A stretch of DNA of 64,000 nt from Celerinatantimonas diazotrophica (GTDB lineage: Bacteria > Pseudomonadota > Gammaproteobacteria > Enterobacterales > Celerinatantimonadaceae): assembly GCF_004339545.1 (NCBI RefSeq), contig NZ_SMGD01000012.1, forward strand, positions 62,001 to 126,000. Direction: 5' to 3'. Under the pieces are notes generated by a model that was given only the letters and a program-made list of their open reading frames with translations, made no database searches and had not been told where the DNA came from. This document shows, piece by piece, positions 41,464 to 52,850 of this stretch (within the stretch, counting starts at the first letter, position 1; every line of letters starts with the position of its first letter). The position numbers and the translations under genes were made by a program.

Positions 41464-42327
41464 ATGAAAATTCGGGCTTTTTTGAAATGGGCCGGTGGTA
41501 AATATCATTTAATTGAGGATATTCGCCGCCACTTGCCAGATGGCGATCTTCTAGTTGAGCCGTTTACCGGTGCTGGATCTGTTTTTCTTAACACGGATTA
41601 TAAGCGCTATTTGCTCACAGATATCAACGCCGATCTGATTAACCTATATAATTTACTTAAAAGCTGCCCGGATCAGTTTATTCGGGATGCCCGTACATTC
41701 TTTAACGAGCAAAATAATCAGTCAGAGCGCTATTATTGGCTGCGTCAAGAGTTTAACCGTAGCCATGATACCTATCAGCGTTCATTGCTCTTTTTGTATT
41801 TAAATCGTCACGGCTATAATGGGCTTTGTCGGTATAATAAAAGCGGTGGATTTAATGTACCATTTGGTCGTTATAAAAAGCCGTATTTTCCTCAGGCTGA
41901 ACTTGAAGCGTTTGCCTTAAAAGCGCAGCAAGCGCAGTTTCTTTGCTGTGGCTATGAACAAACCTTTGCCCAGGTGCAGGCGGGGAATGTCGTTTATTGT
42001 GACCCGCCATATGCGCCATTGTCGGCTACAGCTAGCTTTACGGGATATACCAGTGGCGGCTTTACCAACCAAGATCAAATTCGACTCGCGCAGTTGGCTG
42101 AACATGCTAGTACCTATCAAGGGGCGACGGTGTTAATTAGTAATCACGAGCTGGCTTTTACCAAAGAAATTTATCAGCGCGCGCAGTTAAGCTCACTCAA
42201 AGTGCGTCGTACCATTAGCCGTAAGGGCAAACAGCGCATTAAAGTCGATGAATTGTTAGCTCTTTATCCGGCCCAACATGAGGTTGAACCATTAGCTCGT
42301 CTGGCTGGTGATATTAAAGTGCGCTAA
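41464..42327 (+). CDS. dam: DNA adenine methylase (GATC)
   Basis: Methylates adenine in GATC for mismatch-repair strand choice, replication timing and gene control. It has 287 residues (E. coli 278). It shows the class alpha order: FLKWAGGK (motif X, residue 6), [13 protein letters not shown] (motif I, residue 31) and DPPYAPLS (motif IV, residues 180-183). The ATG at 41464 is preferred to a TTG at 41449. Gene order damX-dam-rpe-gph is the chromosomal housekeeping arrangement, so this is not a phage orphan methylase. Confidence 0.96.
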   Translation: MKIRAFLKWAGGKYHLIEDIRRHLPDGDLLVEPFTGAGSVFLNTDYKRYLLTDINADLINLYNLLKSCPDQFIRDARTFFNEQNNQSERYYWLRQEFNRSHDTYQRSLLFLYLNRHGYNGLCRYNKSGGFNVPFGRYKKPYFPQAELEAFALKAQQAQFLCCGYEQTFAQVQAGNVVYCDPPYAPLSATASFTGYTSGGFTNQDQIRLAQLAEHASTYQGATVLISNHELAFTKEIYQRAQLSSLKVRRTISRKGKQRIKVDELLALYPAQHEVEPLARLAGDIKVR

Positions 42328-42362
42328 TATCGACCCTCTATTCTTTAACCAACGGTGGCATC

Positions 42363-43034
42363 ATGAAATTACCTAATCATATTGCACCTTCTATTTTGTC
42401 AGCTGATTTTGCCCGCTTAGGGGAAGAGACCGCAGCAGTGATCGCAGCAGGTGCTGACCAAATTCATTTTGATGTGATGGACAACCATTATGTCCCCAAT
42501 TTAAGTTTTGGCCCGATGATCTGTCAGGCTCTGCGCGATTACGGAATTCGTGCCCCAATTGATGTTCACCTGATGGTGAAACCGGTGGATCGGATTATCC
42601 CCGATTTTGCAAAAGCAGGGGCGAATACGATTACGTTTCATGCCGAAGCCAGTGAACACATTGATCGTTCTTTGCAGTTGGTCAAAGACCATGGATGCCG
42701 TTGTGGTTTGGTTTTTAATCCAGCGACCCCATTGAGTTATCTGGATTTTGTCATCGATAAAATCGACCAAATTCTGCTGATGTCAGTTAATCCTGGATTT
42801 GGTGGGCAAAAATTTATTCCGACGACATTGGCTAAAATTCGCCAAGTCCGTGAACTTATTGATGCCAGCGGTCGCGAAATTCGTCTTGAAGTTGATGGTG
42901 GGGTGAGCGTCGATAATATTGCCGCGATAGCCAAGGCGGGTGCCGATACGTTTGTAGCCGGTTCAGCTATTTTTAATCAAGCTGATTATGCGCAAGCGAT
43001 TGCTAAGATGCGTCAAGAGTTGGAGAGCGTATGA
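42363..43034 (+). CDS. rpe: Ribulose-phosphate 3-epimerase
   Basis: Interconverts ribulose 5-phosphate and xylulose 5-phosphate in the pentose phosphate pathway. It has 223 residues (E. coli 225). The TIM-barrel metal and active-site residues are in [42 protein letters not shown] and EVDGGV. It overlaps gph by four bases. Confidence 0.97.
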   Translation: MKLPNHIAPSILSADFARLGEETAAVIAAGADQIHFDVMDNHYVPNLSFGPMICQALRDYGIRAPIDVHLMVKPVDRIIPDFAKAGANTITFHAEASEHIDRSLQLVKDHGCRCGLVFNPATPLSYLDFVIDKIDQILLMSVNPGFGGQKFIPTTLAKIRQVRELIDASGREIRLEVDGGVSVDNIAAIAKAGADTFVAGSAIFNQADYAQAIAKMRQELESV

Positions 43035-43708
43035 ACCGTTTCGCGCTAAAAGCAGTTGCTTTTGATCTCGATGGAACATTGATTGATAGCGGGCCGGATC
43101 TGGCTTTAGCAATTAATTTAATGCTCGAAGAGCTCAGTCGAAACTCCTTTGATTCAGCGGTTGTTCAAGGCTGGGTTGGCAATGGGGTCGAAGTGCTCAT
43201 CAAACGTGCTTTGAGTGGTCAGCAAACGATCGATCCCAATTTAGATGATGCACTCTATCGTGATGCCCGGGCTCGTTTTGACCGTTTGTATGCGGAAAAC
43301 TTGTGTATTAATACTAAGCCTTATCCGGGCGTTTCTGAGACCCTGGAAGCTTTACAGGCTAAACAGATCCCAATGGCGGTTGTGACCAATAAACCCTATC
43401 CATTTACTCAAGCATTATTAGTTGAGCTTGGATTTGATCGCTACTTTGATATTGTTTTAGGTGGCGAGTCACTGCCGAAGCGTAAGCCGGATCCTGATCC
43501 GTTGCAGTATGTTTTGGAAAAACGTGCACTAGAGCCTTCGCAAATGCTGATGGTTGGTGACTCTCGCAACGATATTCTGGCGGCCAAAGCGGCAGGCTGT
43601 CCAAGTTATGCGGTCACTTATGGTTATAACTATGGTGTTCCGATTGCACAGAGTCATCCCGATTGGGTGAGTGATAGCATCTGTGATCTCGAAAAGCTCT
43701 TCGATTAA
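43031..43708 (+). CDS. gph: Phosphoglycolate phosphatase
   Basis: HAD-superfamily phosphatase that removes 2-phosphoglycolate, for example from DNA repair. It has 225 residues. The motifs are [15 protein letters not shown] (nucleophile Asp), VVTNKP (motif II), the KPDPDP lysine (motif III) and [12 protein letters not shown] (motif IV). It is the last gene of the aroK-to-gph block here and is followed by a strong terminator; trpS, which usually follows, is missing. Confidence 0.96.
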   Translation: MNRFALKAVAFDLDGTLIDSGPDLALAINLMLEELSRNSFDSAVVQGWVGNGVEVLIKRALSGQQTIDPNLDDALYRDARARFDRLYAENLCINTKPYPGVSETLEALQAKQIPMAVVTNKPYPFTQALLVELGFDRYFDIVLGGESLPKRKPDPDPLQYVLEKRALEPSQMLMVGDSRNDILAAKAAGCPSYAVTYGYNYGVPIAQSHPDWVSDSICDLEKLFD

Positions 43709-43761
43709 CATTTAACCGATATGTGTTGAATGCCTCTCGTTAAGAAAAAATACGGTTTAAG

Positions 43762-43793
43762 ATCCGATATCAGTTACTGATGTCGGATTTTTT
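43762..43793 (+). terminator. Intrinsic terminator after gph
   Basis: ATCCGATATCAG and CTGATGTCGGAT form a 12-pair stem (one G-U) with a TTA loop and a following run of T. Confidence 0.93.
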
Positions 43794-43794
43794 A

Positions 43795-44384
43795 TAGGAT
43801 GGTTCCTTCATCTTAATAGCACTCACAAAATCGGATTAAAGGTGTGTTTAGGGTGGACATGCTCTTTTTTACGCATCGGTAACTGCTGTCATAAGCGAGA
43901 TTGGGTTCGATTGGCTTTGTCTGGTGGAATAAAATACAGGTAGCCGCGATTCGGCCAGATTGAAATAGCCAGCCCATTTTAACTTCATTGTGATGCCATG
44001 CTCGATATCGAACAGTGCAACCCGAGCATTTGGTAGGGTAATTTTAGCTTGGTAATTGTCCATTAATGGGGTGAGAGAACTGGTCTTGGCTGTTTTCACC
44101 TAGGCGATAGGCCGGGTTGATTTGCCCCTGTAGGATGGTGATGAATGGCTACAATGCCGATGTTAACGAATACATCCGCACAAACTCAGTAAGTTTAGTT
44201 ACATAAGCTTTTCATAGTACTCATTCTTTTAGAAATTATGGTAGCTTAGATAGATGGTTACTGCCGACTACGGGGCGTTAAACTCGCTAGTCGGTTATCG
44301 ATGGCGGTGGACCAATCAGCGCAGGAGAGCCTCTCGAGCTGATTGGATTTTATATTTCCGCCGCCTGTTTACAAGGTTTTTGCA
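43795..44384. other. Intergenic stretch with a possible decayed minus-strand frame
   Basis: No intact gene is convincing. On the minus strand 43869-44099 is open for 76 codons, with no good ribosome-binding site. An overlapping frame upstream (reading INPAYRLGENSQ) also looks protein-like before stopping. Together they suggest a frameshifted relic of an unrecognised gene. The stretch occupies the place where trpS would be expected. The pabA ribosome-binding site AAGG is at 44373-44376. Confidence 0.35.
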
Positions 44385-44978
44385 GTGCTGCTCATTATCG
44401 ATAATTACGATTCATTTACTTATAATCTTTACCAATATTTCGCGAAATTAGGGGAGCAAGTGTGCGTTTATCGCCATGATGAAATCACGATCGCTGAAAT
44501 AGAACAATTAGCTCCCAACTATTTAGTAATTTCACCAGGCCCTAAAGCACCACAGCAAGCAGGGATCTCTTTATCGGTGATCCAGCAATTTGCTGGAAAA
44601 ATTCCTATTCTTGGAGTCTGTCTAGGACATCAGTGCATTGCCGAATATTTTGGCGCAACCATTGTGCGCGCGCCACAACTGATGCATGGTAAAACCAGCC
44701 CATTACATCATGATGGTCAGGGAGTTTTTGCTACCTTACCATCACCTTTTTCGGTGACGCGCTATCATTCACTGATGGTGGATGCGGAGCATTTGCCTGA
44801 ATGTTTTGAAGTGACGGCTTGGACGTATGATGAATGTGATTCAACTCAAGCGACCATTATGGGGATCCGGCATAAGACTATGGCGATTGAAGGTGTGCAG
44901 TTTCATCCAGAGAGTATTCTGAGCGAACATGGTTTAGCGATGCTACACACCTTCCTTGAATCGAATAAATCGAACTAA
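44385..44978 (+). CDS. pabA: Aminodeoxychorismate synthase, glutamine amidotransferase subunit
   Basis: Supplies ammonia to PabB for p-aminobenzoate (folate) synthesis; some homologues serve anthranilate synthase too. It has 197 residues. The class I amidotransferase triad is intact: Cys in GVCLGHQC, His/Glu in [29 protein letters not shown] is typical of PabA. I use the GTG at 44385 after AAGG; upstream codons are not family-like. It stands alone, upstream of argD-astA-astD as in Vibrio and Shewanella. Confidence 0.93.
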   Translation: MLLIIDNYDSFTYNLYQYFAKLGEQVCVYRHDEITIAEIEQLAPNYLVISPGPKAPQQAGISLSVIQQFAGKIPILGVCLGHQCIAEYFGATIVRAPQLMHGKTSPLHHDGQGVFATLPSPFSVTRYHSLMVDAEHLPECFEVTAWTYDECDSTQATIMGIRHKTMAIEGVQFHPESILSEHGLAMLHTFLESNKSN

Positions 44979-45025
44979 AAGGCGTAAATGGCTAGTATCT
45001 CGATATTTTTTTAGAATGAATAAGA

Positions 45026-45043
45026 AATGAATAATTATTCATT
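45026..45043. promoter_or_regulatory. ARG box (ArgR operator) with adjacent promoter element
   Basis: The 18 bases are a perfect palindrome with core TGAATAATTATTCA, matching the ArgR consensus. Weaker copies flank it (TGAATAAGAAATGA at 45017 and TGAATAATCAATAA at 45047). A consensus TATAAT lies at 45086-45091. The start of argD is 430 bases downstream, with a repeat element between. Confidence 0.75.
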
Positions 45044-45210
45044 ATGTGAATAATCAATAACTCTAGGTGATGCACTAAGAGCAATTATAATGGACATTAA
45101 ATGCGCTTAGCGCGATTATTCATCGAAACATCTGCTGGATAAGTTCAGGAACGATCCAGACACTTGGCTTAAATTTTGGAATAATTCGATGACCCAATAA
45201 AAGTAATGGT

Positions 45211-45475
45211 GGGGCTGTTGACCTTTTGTGGTTAAGTTTTGTTCAAATTAAGCGTATTTTGAACGCGCCACAACCTGTGCTGCTTAATGAGTTAAGCAAA
45301 CAGGGTGCAACAAAGTTCAGGATGAGTTTAAATGAACTTGAAGGACAGCTTCTGAAACTGATTTATCCAGCGTTAAATGTTTGTTCGTGTAGAGTCACTA
45401 CACGGTAAAACGTTTACCTTAGCTAAATCAGTCTTTGATGGCTGCAAAAAATAATCACAAAAGGTTAACAACCCC
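45211..45475. repeat. Decayed inverted-repeat element, copy A (265 bp)
   Basis: The ends are GGGGCTGTTGACC... at 45211-45233 and its imperfect complement at 45453-45475 (20 of 23). The interior at 45234-45345 matches copy B at 50.9 kb. An open frame inside (from 45226) encodes FVQIKRILNA..LNELSKQGATKFRM, shared in part with copy B. It is probably a remnant of a transposon whose transposase began just inside the left end. No target duplication is visible. Confidence 0.75.
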
Positions 45476-45493
45476 TCAGTGATTGCATAATAA

Positions 45494-46738
<1,245 letters not shown>

Positions 46739-46749
46739 GGGAGAACGTT

Positions 46750-47763
46750 ATGTTAGTCGTTCGTCCAATTAAACAGTCCGATTTTGCCGCGCTGTTTGCG
46801 ATGGCTGATGAATCTGGTGTTGGGTTTACTTCTCTGCCAGTTGATGAACCCTTATTACGCGATAAGATTGCCCATTCGCTGCGCTCATTTGCTGGCGAAT
46901 CAGAGCCAGAACGATTTTTCTTAATGGTCGCCGAAGACAGTGAAACGGGCGAAGTGGTAGGAACTTCGGCAATTGATGCTGCTGTGGGGTTAACGACGCC
47001 ATTTTATACCTATCATCTGGGCAAAGTGGTCCATGCTTCACGCAGTTTAAATGTCTATAACGTGGTTGAAACGCTGACTCTGAGTAATGACTACACTGGT
47101 GTGACTGAGTTGTGTACATTATTTCTACGTGAGGCGTATCGCAGTGGCAATAATGGCCGATTACTGTCTAAATGTCGGTTTTTAATGTTAGCTGAGCACC
47201 CTGAAGTGTTTCATCCGACGGTGATTGCTGAAATGCGAGGGGTCTCTGATGAACAGGGGAATTCACCGTTTTGGCAATGGCTGGAACAGCATTTCTTTAG
47301 CGTTGATTTTCCAACGGCTGATTATCTCACTGGCGTGGGACGTAAGGAGTTTATCGCCGAGCTGATGCCGAAACATCCGATTTATGTCAATTTGCTCTCA
47401 GAGCAGGCACAGTCAGTGATTGGTCAGGTACACAGCAAAACTATACCTGCACTGAAACTGTTGCAGGGCGAAGGGTTTCAAAATCGTGGCTATGTCGATA
47501 TTTTTGATGCAGGCCCAACGATTGAATGTCGGCTTGATAACATTCGCTCAGTGGCACAGAGTCAGAAAGTGCATGTAGTCATTGGTGATGTGATCGGTGG
47601 TGATGAAATGTTGCTGGCTAATACTAATATCAGCCAGTTCCGAGCATGTGTTGATAAAGTAAACTTAAATACCAAACGAGCTGAAGTGACGATCACTGCC
47701 GCGACGGGAAAAGCACTGCGTGTCAATGAAGGTGATCCACTGCGTTTGGTTGCGGTGCGCTAA
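46750..47763 (+). CDS. astA: Arginine N-succinyltransferase
   Basis: First enzyme of the arginine succinyltransferase (AST) catabolic route. It has 337 residues (E. coli 344). It starts LVVRPIKQSDFAAL. FYTYHLGKVVHASRSL, LSNDYTGVTELCTLFLRE and GPTIECRLDNIRSV match the family. The frame is open to 46735, but the ATG at 46750 follows GAGGGAGAA. It lies 12 bases after argD and 25 before astD. Confidence 0.95.
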   Translation: MLVVRPIKQSDFAALFAMADESGVGFTSLPVDEPLLRDKIAHSLRSFAGESEPERFFLMVAEDSETGEVVGTSAIDAAVGLTTPFYTYHLGKVVHASRSLNVYNVVETLTLSNDYTGVTELCTLFLREAYRSGNNGRLLSKCRFLMLAEHPEVFHPTVIAEMRGVSDEQGNSPFWQWLEQHFFSVDFPTADYLTGVGRKEFIAELMPKHPIYVNLLSEQAQSVIGQVHSKTIPALKLLQGEGFQNRGYVDIFDAGPTIECRLDNIRSVAQSQKVHVVIGDVIGGDEMLLANTNISQFRACVDKVNLNTKRAEVTITAATGKALRVNEGDPLRLVAVR

Positions 47764-47779
47764 TACCAATATTTAATAA

Positions 47780-49246
<1,467 letters not shown>

Positions 49247-49274
49247 CCTCGTCTTTTTTCACTCCGATAAAAGG

Positions 49275-49297
49275 CCCCTGTTTATCAGGGGTTTTTT
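49275..49297 (+). terminator. Intrinsic terminator after astD
   Basis: CCCCTG-TTTAT-CAGGGG is followed by six T, about 30 bases after the astD stop. Confidence 0.9.
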
Positions 49298-49369
49298 ATT
49301 GTCTGTACGTTCTTAAGTGTTCGATTAAGTGGTTTAGATCGCATTTTGGGTTATAAATGGATTAAATAC

Positions 49370-49383
49370 GGAAAACGGTTTCC
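49370..49383. promoter_or_regulatory. LacI-family operator, distal
   Basis: GGAAAACGGTTTCC has the form GGAAAnCGnTTTCC, with the central CG typical of LacI/GalR-family sites. It shares both half-sites with the operator at 49517-49542. Confidence 0.65.
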
Positions 49384-49516
49384 ATAAATGTGCGGTTAAA
49401 CACACTCTCTTTAAATCCAATCCTCTAATCTCTTGTTGAAAATTAAAATAAAATGGCAGGGAAGTCCTGTCTTTTATAGCTCACAATGAAACAGCGTTGA
49501 GACCCTAAGTAAGGAT

Positions 49517-49542
49517 TTAATTGGAAATCGATTTCCAATTAA
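49517..49542. promoter_or_regulatory. LacI-family operator, proximal (26-bp perfect palindrome)
   Basis: A perfect palindrome of 26 bases centred at 49529/49530 with core GGAAATCGATTTCC. It lies about 100 bases before the porin start and 154 bases (centre to centre, 153) from the distal site. Looping or independent repression of the porin gene is likely. No LacI-family gene lies in this window. Confidence 0.75.
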
Positions 49543-49644
49543 GGCAATTTAGCACGATTGGGATGATCGCTGATTCATTTTTTTGATAATCGAGCAGCTT
49601 GCATAGACAAGTACACGCCAATGGATGCTTGAAGGATCTTAATT

Positions 49645-50880
49645 ATGAAAATCAGAACACTATCTCTGGCCGTTGCCATTGGTTGTAGCGGTTCGTTACT
49701 CGGAAGTTTTGCAGCTAGCGCAGCAACGCCCCCCAGTGATGATGCAGCCAAGTTAAAATCACAGATTGAGAAGATGAGTCAGATGCAGCAATCGTATGAA
49801 GCTGAACTGGCAAAGATGAAACAACTAAGGGAGCAATATCAGAAGAAACTTGATGATCTCGATAAATCAAAAGAACAATCGCAAGCGGTGGTCGATCAGA
49901 CCTCTCGTCAGGCGAATAATCGTCAGTATGAAACCTTAAAACATGCTTTGGACCGCATCGACATTTATGGTTTCTTCCGGGCGAAATATGATGACGATGA
50001 CCGTTCTGGAATTGGCTCAGGAAGTAACAACAAACATTTCTATATGGATTTAGAAGCCAAAATGCGGGTCAATAAAGATTGGTATGCCCATTTCCAAAGC
50101 GAAACTCGCAAAGGTTATACAGTGAATCAATCATGGCGTAAAGGCGATGCCGGTAGCTCCGACCAAGATGGTACGGTTCAACGTATCTGGGTTGAGGGGA
50201 CCCCCTACAATATCAATATTGCGTTGGGAACTAAATGGTGGGGCTTAGGGTTTCAGAATGTGCCGTTTGGCCATGCCGCCGATGGGGTCTCAGTTGATTA
50301 CGACGTGGTTCAAAACTGGAATGTGAAAGGATTTTGGTTGCGTCCTCGTCAGGGAGATTTGATCAGCATGCCCAATGGTTCTAAAACCAATATTCGTGGG
50401 ATAAATGTGACTACCACTTGGACGGACTATTTTAAATCCAGTGTGACCTATGCGAATAATGGGAACCATGACAACGAACAAAAAATGAACAATTTGGCCG
50501 CGTTGGATCTACAATTTCAGGTGACCAAAGATATTTTACTCAGAAGCGCTATGGTTCGAACCAATGCCGACGAGGATAATATCAGCCAAGAATATCGGAT
50601 TGATTATAAAGGGTATGATCTCAAAGATGTCGGCTCGTGGGGGCTTTATACTCGGTATTTTGATTTTGAACGCTATGGGGATTATTCCCATGATGATGAA
50701 TGGGGCTCGCTACCCGGTGATACCAAAGGCTGGATCTGGGGGGCAACGTTTGTTCCGTTTAAAAATGTCGTCTGGGAAACATTCTTCTCGATACAACGGC
50801 GTAACCGGTCTGCCGATGCTACGATTGACCACGATGCGTTGCGACATCTGTTCAGAACACAGATTGACTACCATTTTTAG
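49645..50880 (+). CDS. Outer-membrane porin with N-terminal coiled coil (ScrY-like layout)
   Basis: A 411-residue outer-membrane protein. The signal peptide ends near ASAA (residue 27). Residues about 33-90 form a Lys/Gln/Glu-rich coiled coil. The rest is a beta barrel rich in alternating aromatic strands, ending in TQIDYHF, a proper terminal phenylalanine for BAM insertion. An N-terminal periplasmic coiled coil on a sugar porin is known from ScrY. With two LacI-type operators upstream, a carbohydrate-specific porin is the best inference; the substrate is unknown. Confidence 0.78.
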   Translation: MKIRTLSLAVAIGCSGSLLGSFAASAATPPSDDAAKLKSQIEKMSQMQQSYEAELAKMKQLREQYQKKLDDLDKSKEQSQAVVDQTSRQANNRQYETLKHALDRIDIYGFFRAKYDDDDRSGIGSGSNNKHFYMDLEAKMRVNKDWYAHFQSETRKGYTVNQSWRKGDAGSSDQDGTVQRIWVEGTPYNINIALGTKWWGLGFQNVPFGHAADGVSVDYDVVQNWNVKGFWLRPRQGDLISMPNGSKTNIRGINVTTTWTDYFKSSVTYANNGNHDNEQKMNNLAALDLQFQVTKDILLRSAMVRTNADEDNISQEYRIDYKGYDLKDVGSWGLYTRYFDFERYGDYSHDDEWGSLPGDTKGWIWGATFVPFKNVVWETFFSIQRRNRSADATIDHDALRHLFRTQIDYHF

Positions 50881-50900
50881 CGGTCAATTCAATCTGTCTA

Positions 50901-51068
50901 GCTGTTGACCTTTTGTGGTCGAATTTTGTGCAAATTAAACGCATTTTGAACGCGATGCAGTCTGGGGCGCTTAATGAGTTAAGCTAACTCAGAGGGCAAC
51001 AAAGTTCAGGATGTGTTTAAATCACTCCCAGATTGCTGCAAAACTCATCACGAGAGGTCAACAGCCCC
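50901..51068. repeat. Decayed inverted-repeat element, copy B (168 bp)
   Basis: The ends GCTGTTGACCTTTTGTGG and, inverted, AGGTCAACAGCCCC bound an interior about 80% identical to copy A, with an internal deletion. CTAG borders both sides (50898-50901 and 51069-51072), possibly a four-base target duplication. The shared frame here is interrupted by a stop after LNELS. It lies 20 bases after the porin stop. Confidence 0.75.
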
Positions 51069-51246
51069 CTAGCGGCTTCTTTTGTTAAATTCAGTGATAA
51101 AATTGATGATATAAAAGAAGCTTTTTATGTTCAGCTAGTTAGATCCGTGAGTCATCTCACAAAGCTAAGGGTTGGGAAATACCAGATATCGGTTAAGATA
51201 AAGATATTCACATGCTCAATGATGAGTTTCGTGGCCGGAGGTGGTA

Positions 51247-52047
51247 ATGAAAATTGATGCCTTATTTGCCAAATTGTGGTTGCAATACCTTGAAGTAACC
51301 CCCTGTGCAAAGCCCATTCAGAAGTTACTTTGTGATGAAGGCGAGGTCATTAATGATCACGTTGCCTTTCGTACTTACGCGTTACCCGATATTCGCTTGG
51401 AAGACTTAGCTCGCCATTTCACGGCATTGGGATATCGTTATAAAGATGAGTATCAATTTAAGCTCAAAAAATTACGTGCTCGGTATCTGCTGCACCCGGA
51501 TCCAAAGGTCCCCAAAGTGTTTATCAGTGAGCTGAAAGTCGATGAACTTTCAAGCAGCGCGCAGCGTATTATCGGGCAGCTCTATCAGCAACTCCCCACT
51601 GGTTATATGAAAGAGTGCAAGGCTTTATATAGTGGACGGCCTTGGCATTTGAGTTATCAAGATTATCAAACCCTGCTCAGTGAAAGTGAATATGCCGCCT
51701 GGCTGGCTGCGTTTGGTTATCGGGCGAATCACTTTACCGTCAGTGTGAATGCTCTGAAAAGCTTTAATACCTTAGAGGATGTTAATGACGTGCTCATGGA
51801 GAATGGTTATCAGCTTAATCTTAGTGGGGGGCTGATCAAAGGGAGTCGATCTGATATGTTAGAGCAATCGTCAACACTCGCAGAGCATGTTTGTGTTAAT
51901 TTTATTGACCAAAAAGAGCTGATCCCTTCCTGTTTTTATGAGTTTGCCCTGCGTTACCCGGATGCCAGCGGTAAGCTTTATCAAGGCTTTGTTGAAGCCT
52001 CGGCAGACAAAATTTTTGATAGCACTAATATGCGAGCGACCGGTTAG
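51247..52047 (+). CDS. DUF1338 (HglS/YdcJ-family) putative metal-dependent oxygenase
   Basis: A 266-residue protein of the DUF1338 family, short form. The family includes HglS, an iron-dependent 2-oxoadipate dioxygenase/decarboxylase of the VOC fold. Candidate metal ligands are the His in NDHVAFRTYA (residue 38), the His in YRANHFTVSVN (around residue 160) and the Glu in FYEFALRYPD near the C-terminus, the His-His-Glu pattern of that fold. The ATG at 51247 follows GGAGG. Neither neighbour is a lysine-catabolism gene, so the substrate is uncertain. Confidence 0.8.
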   Translation: MKIDALFAKLWLQYLEVTPCAKPIQKLLCDEGEVINDHVAFRTYALPDIRLEDLARHFTALGYRYKDEYQFKLKKLRARYLLHPDPKVPKVFISELKVDELSSSAQRIIGQLYQQLPTGYMKECKALYSGRPWHLSYQDYQTLLSESEYAAWLAAFGYRANHFTVSVNALKSFNTLEDVNDVLMENGYQLNLSGGLIKGSRSDMLEQSSTLAEHVCVNFIDQKELIPSCFYEFALRYPDASGKLYQGFVEASADKIFDSTNMRATG

Positions 52048-52063
52048 CTTAATCAATGCAACA

Positions 52064-52094
52064 AAATAGGGATAAGGCTAAATCCCTATTTTTT
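52064..52094 (+). terminator. Intrinsic terminator after the DUF1338 gene
   Basis: AAATAGGGAT and ATCCCTATTT form a perfect 10-pair stem followed by TTTT. Confidence 0.88.
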
Positions 52095-52105
52095 ATGTGC
52101 TATTA

Positions 52106-52171
52106 ATAGCGCATGGTTATCAATCATTAAGGTTTTAACAATTTTCATCAATCAAAAAATTAATCTATATT
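52106..52171 (+). promoter_or_regulatory. OxyR-like operator and promoter of ahpC
   Basis: ATAG-N7-TTAT (52106-52120), seven bases, then TAAG-N7-CAAT (52128-52142) follows the spacing of the four OxyR contacts, with mismatches. A weak -35 (TTTCAT, 52143-52148) abuts it, and TATATT (52166-52171) is the -10 at 17 bases. An activator touching the -35 is the layout of OxyR-activated promoters such as E. coli ahpC. Confidence 0.5.
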
Positions 52172-52216
52172 AAACCTCGTTAAACAAACAGTGTGTTTAT
52201 TTGAGGAGATTAATTA

Positions 52217-52774
52217 ATGATTAACACTGCGATTAAACCTTTTAATGCGACCGCCTTTAAAGCAGGCGAATTTGTTGAAGTATCTAGCGAAGATCTTAAA
52301 GGCAAATGGTCTATTATTTTCTTCTATCCGGCCGACTTTACGTTTGTCTGCCCTACTGAATTAGGTGATTTAGCCGATCACTATGAAGAATTTCAAAGAC
52401 GCGGTGTTGAAATTTATTCTGTTTCTTGTGATACCCACTTTACCCATAAAGCATGGCATGATTCATCAGACACGATTTCTAAAATCCAGTACCCGATGAT
52501 TGGCGACCCTACACATTTGCTGGCCAATAACTTCGGCGTGCTGCGTGAAAATGAAGGTGTGGCTGACCGTGCAACTTTCCTAATTGACCCAGATGGCATT
52601 ATCCAAGCTATGGAAATCACTGCTGAAGGTATTGGTCGTGATGCCAATGATCTGCTACGTAAACTTAAAGCTGCTCAATATGTTGCTGCTCATCCCGGTG
52701 AAGTTTGCCCAGCAAAATGGGAAGAAGGGGAAGACACCCTAGCTCCATCACTGGATTTGGTTGGTAAAATCTAA
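52217..52774 (+). CDS. ahpC: Alkyl hydroperoxide reductase peroxiredoxin AhpC
   Basis: Typical 2-Cys peroxiredoxin, 185 residues, reducing H2O2, organic peroxides and peroxynitrite. The peroxidatic Cys45 is in [11 protein letters not shown] and the resolving Cys164 in [13 protein letters not shown]. The conserved Arg and the sensitivity motif region (GEVCPAKW...DLVGKI) match bacterial AhpC. The ATG follows GAGGAGA. ahpF lies 76 bases downstream beyond a palindrome. Confidence 0.97.
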   Translation: MINTAIKPFNATAFKAGEFVEVSSEDLKGKWSIIFFYPADFTFVCPTELGDLADHYEEFQRRGVEIYSVSCDTHFTHKAWHDSSDTISKIQYPMIGDPTHLLANNFGVLRENEGVADRATFLIDPDGIIQAMEITAEGIGRDANDLLRKLKAAQYVAAHPGEVCPAKWEEGEDTLAPSLDLVGKI

Positions 52775-52782
52775 GTGAGCTG

Positions 52783-52806
52783 AAAGAGCAGGGATCCCTG
52801 CTCTTT
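52783..52806. promoter_or_regulatory. 24-bp perfect palindrome between ahpC and ahpF
   Basis: Arms AAAGAGCAGGGA and TCCCTGCTCTTT meet without a spacer, beginning 9 bases after the ahpC stop. In RNA it forms a 10-pair hairpin with a GATC loop. No long T-run follows, so partial termination or protection of the ahpC 3' end is more likely than full termination. It would make ahpC more abundant than ahpF. Confidence 0.7.
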
Positions 52807-52850
52807 GCCGCCTACCATTTTTTTATATACACAGTTACGGGTTAACCTCG

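Noticed and set aside
45226-45408. 60-codon frame as a live gene
   Set aside because: It lies inside decayed element A and its counterpart in copy B is broken by stops, so I treat it as element debris.
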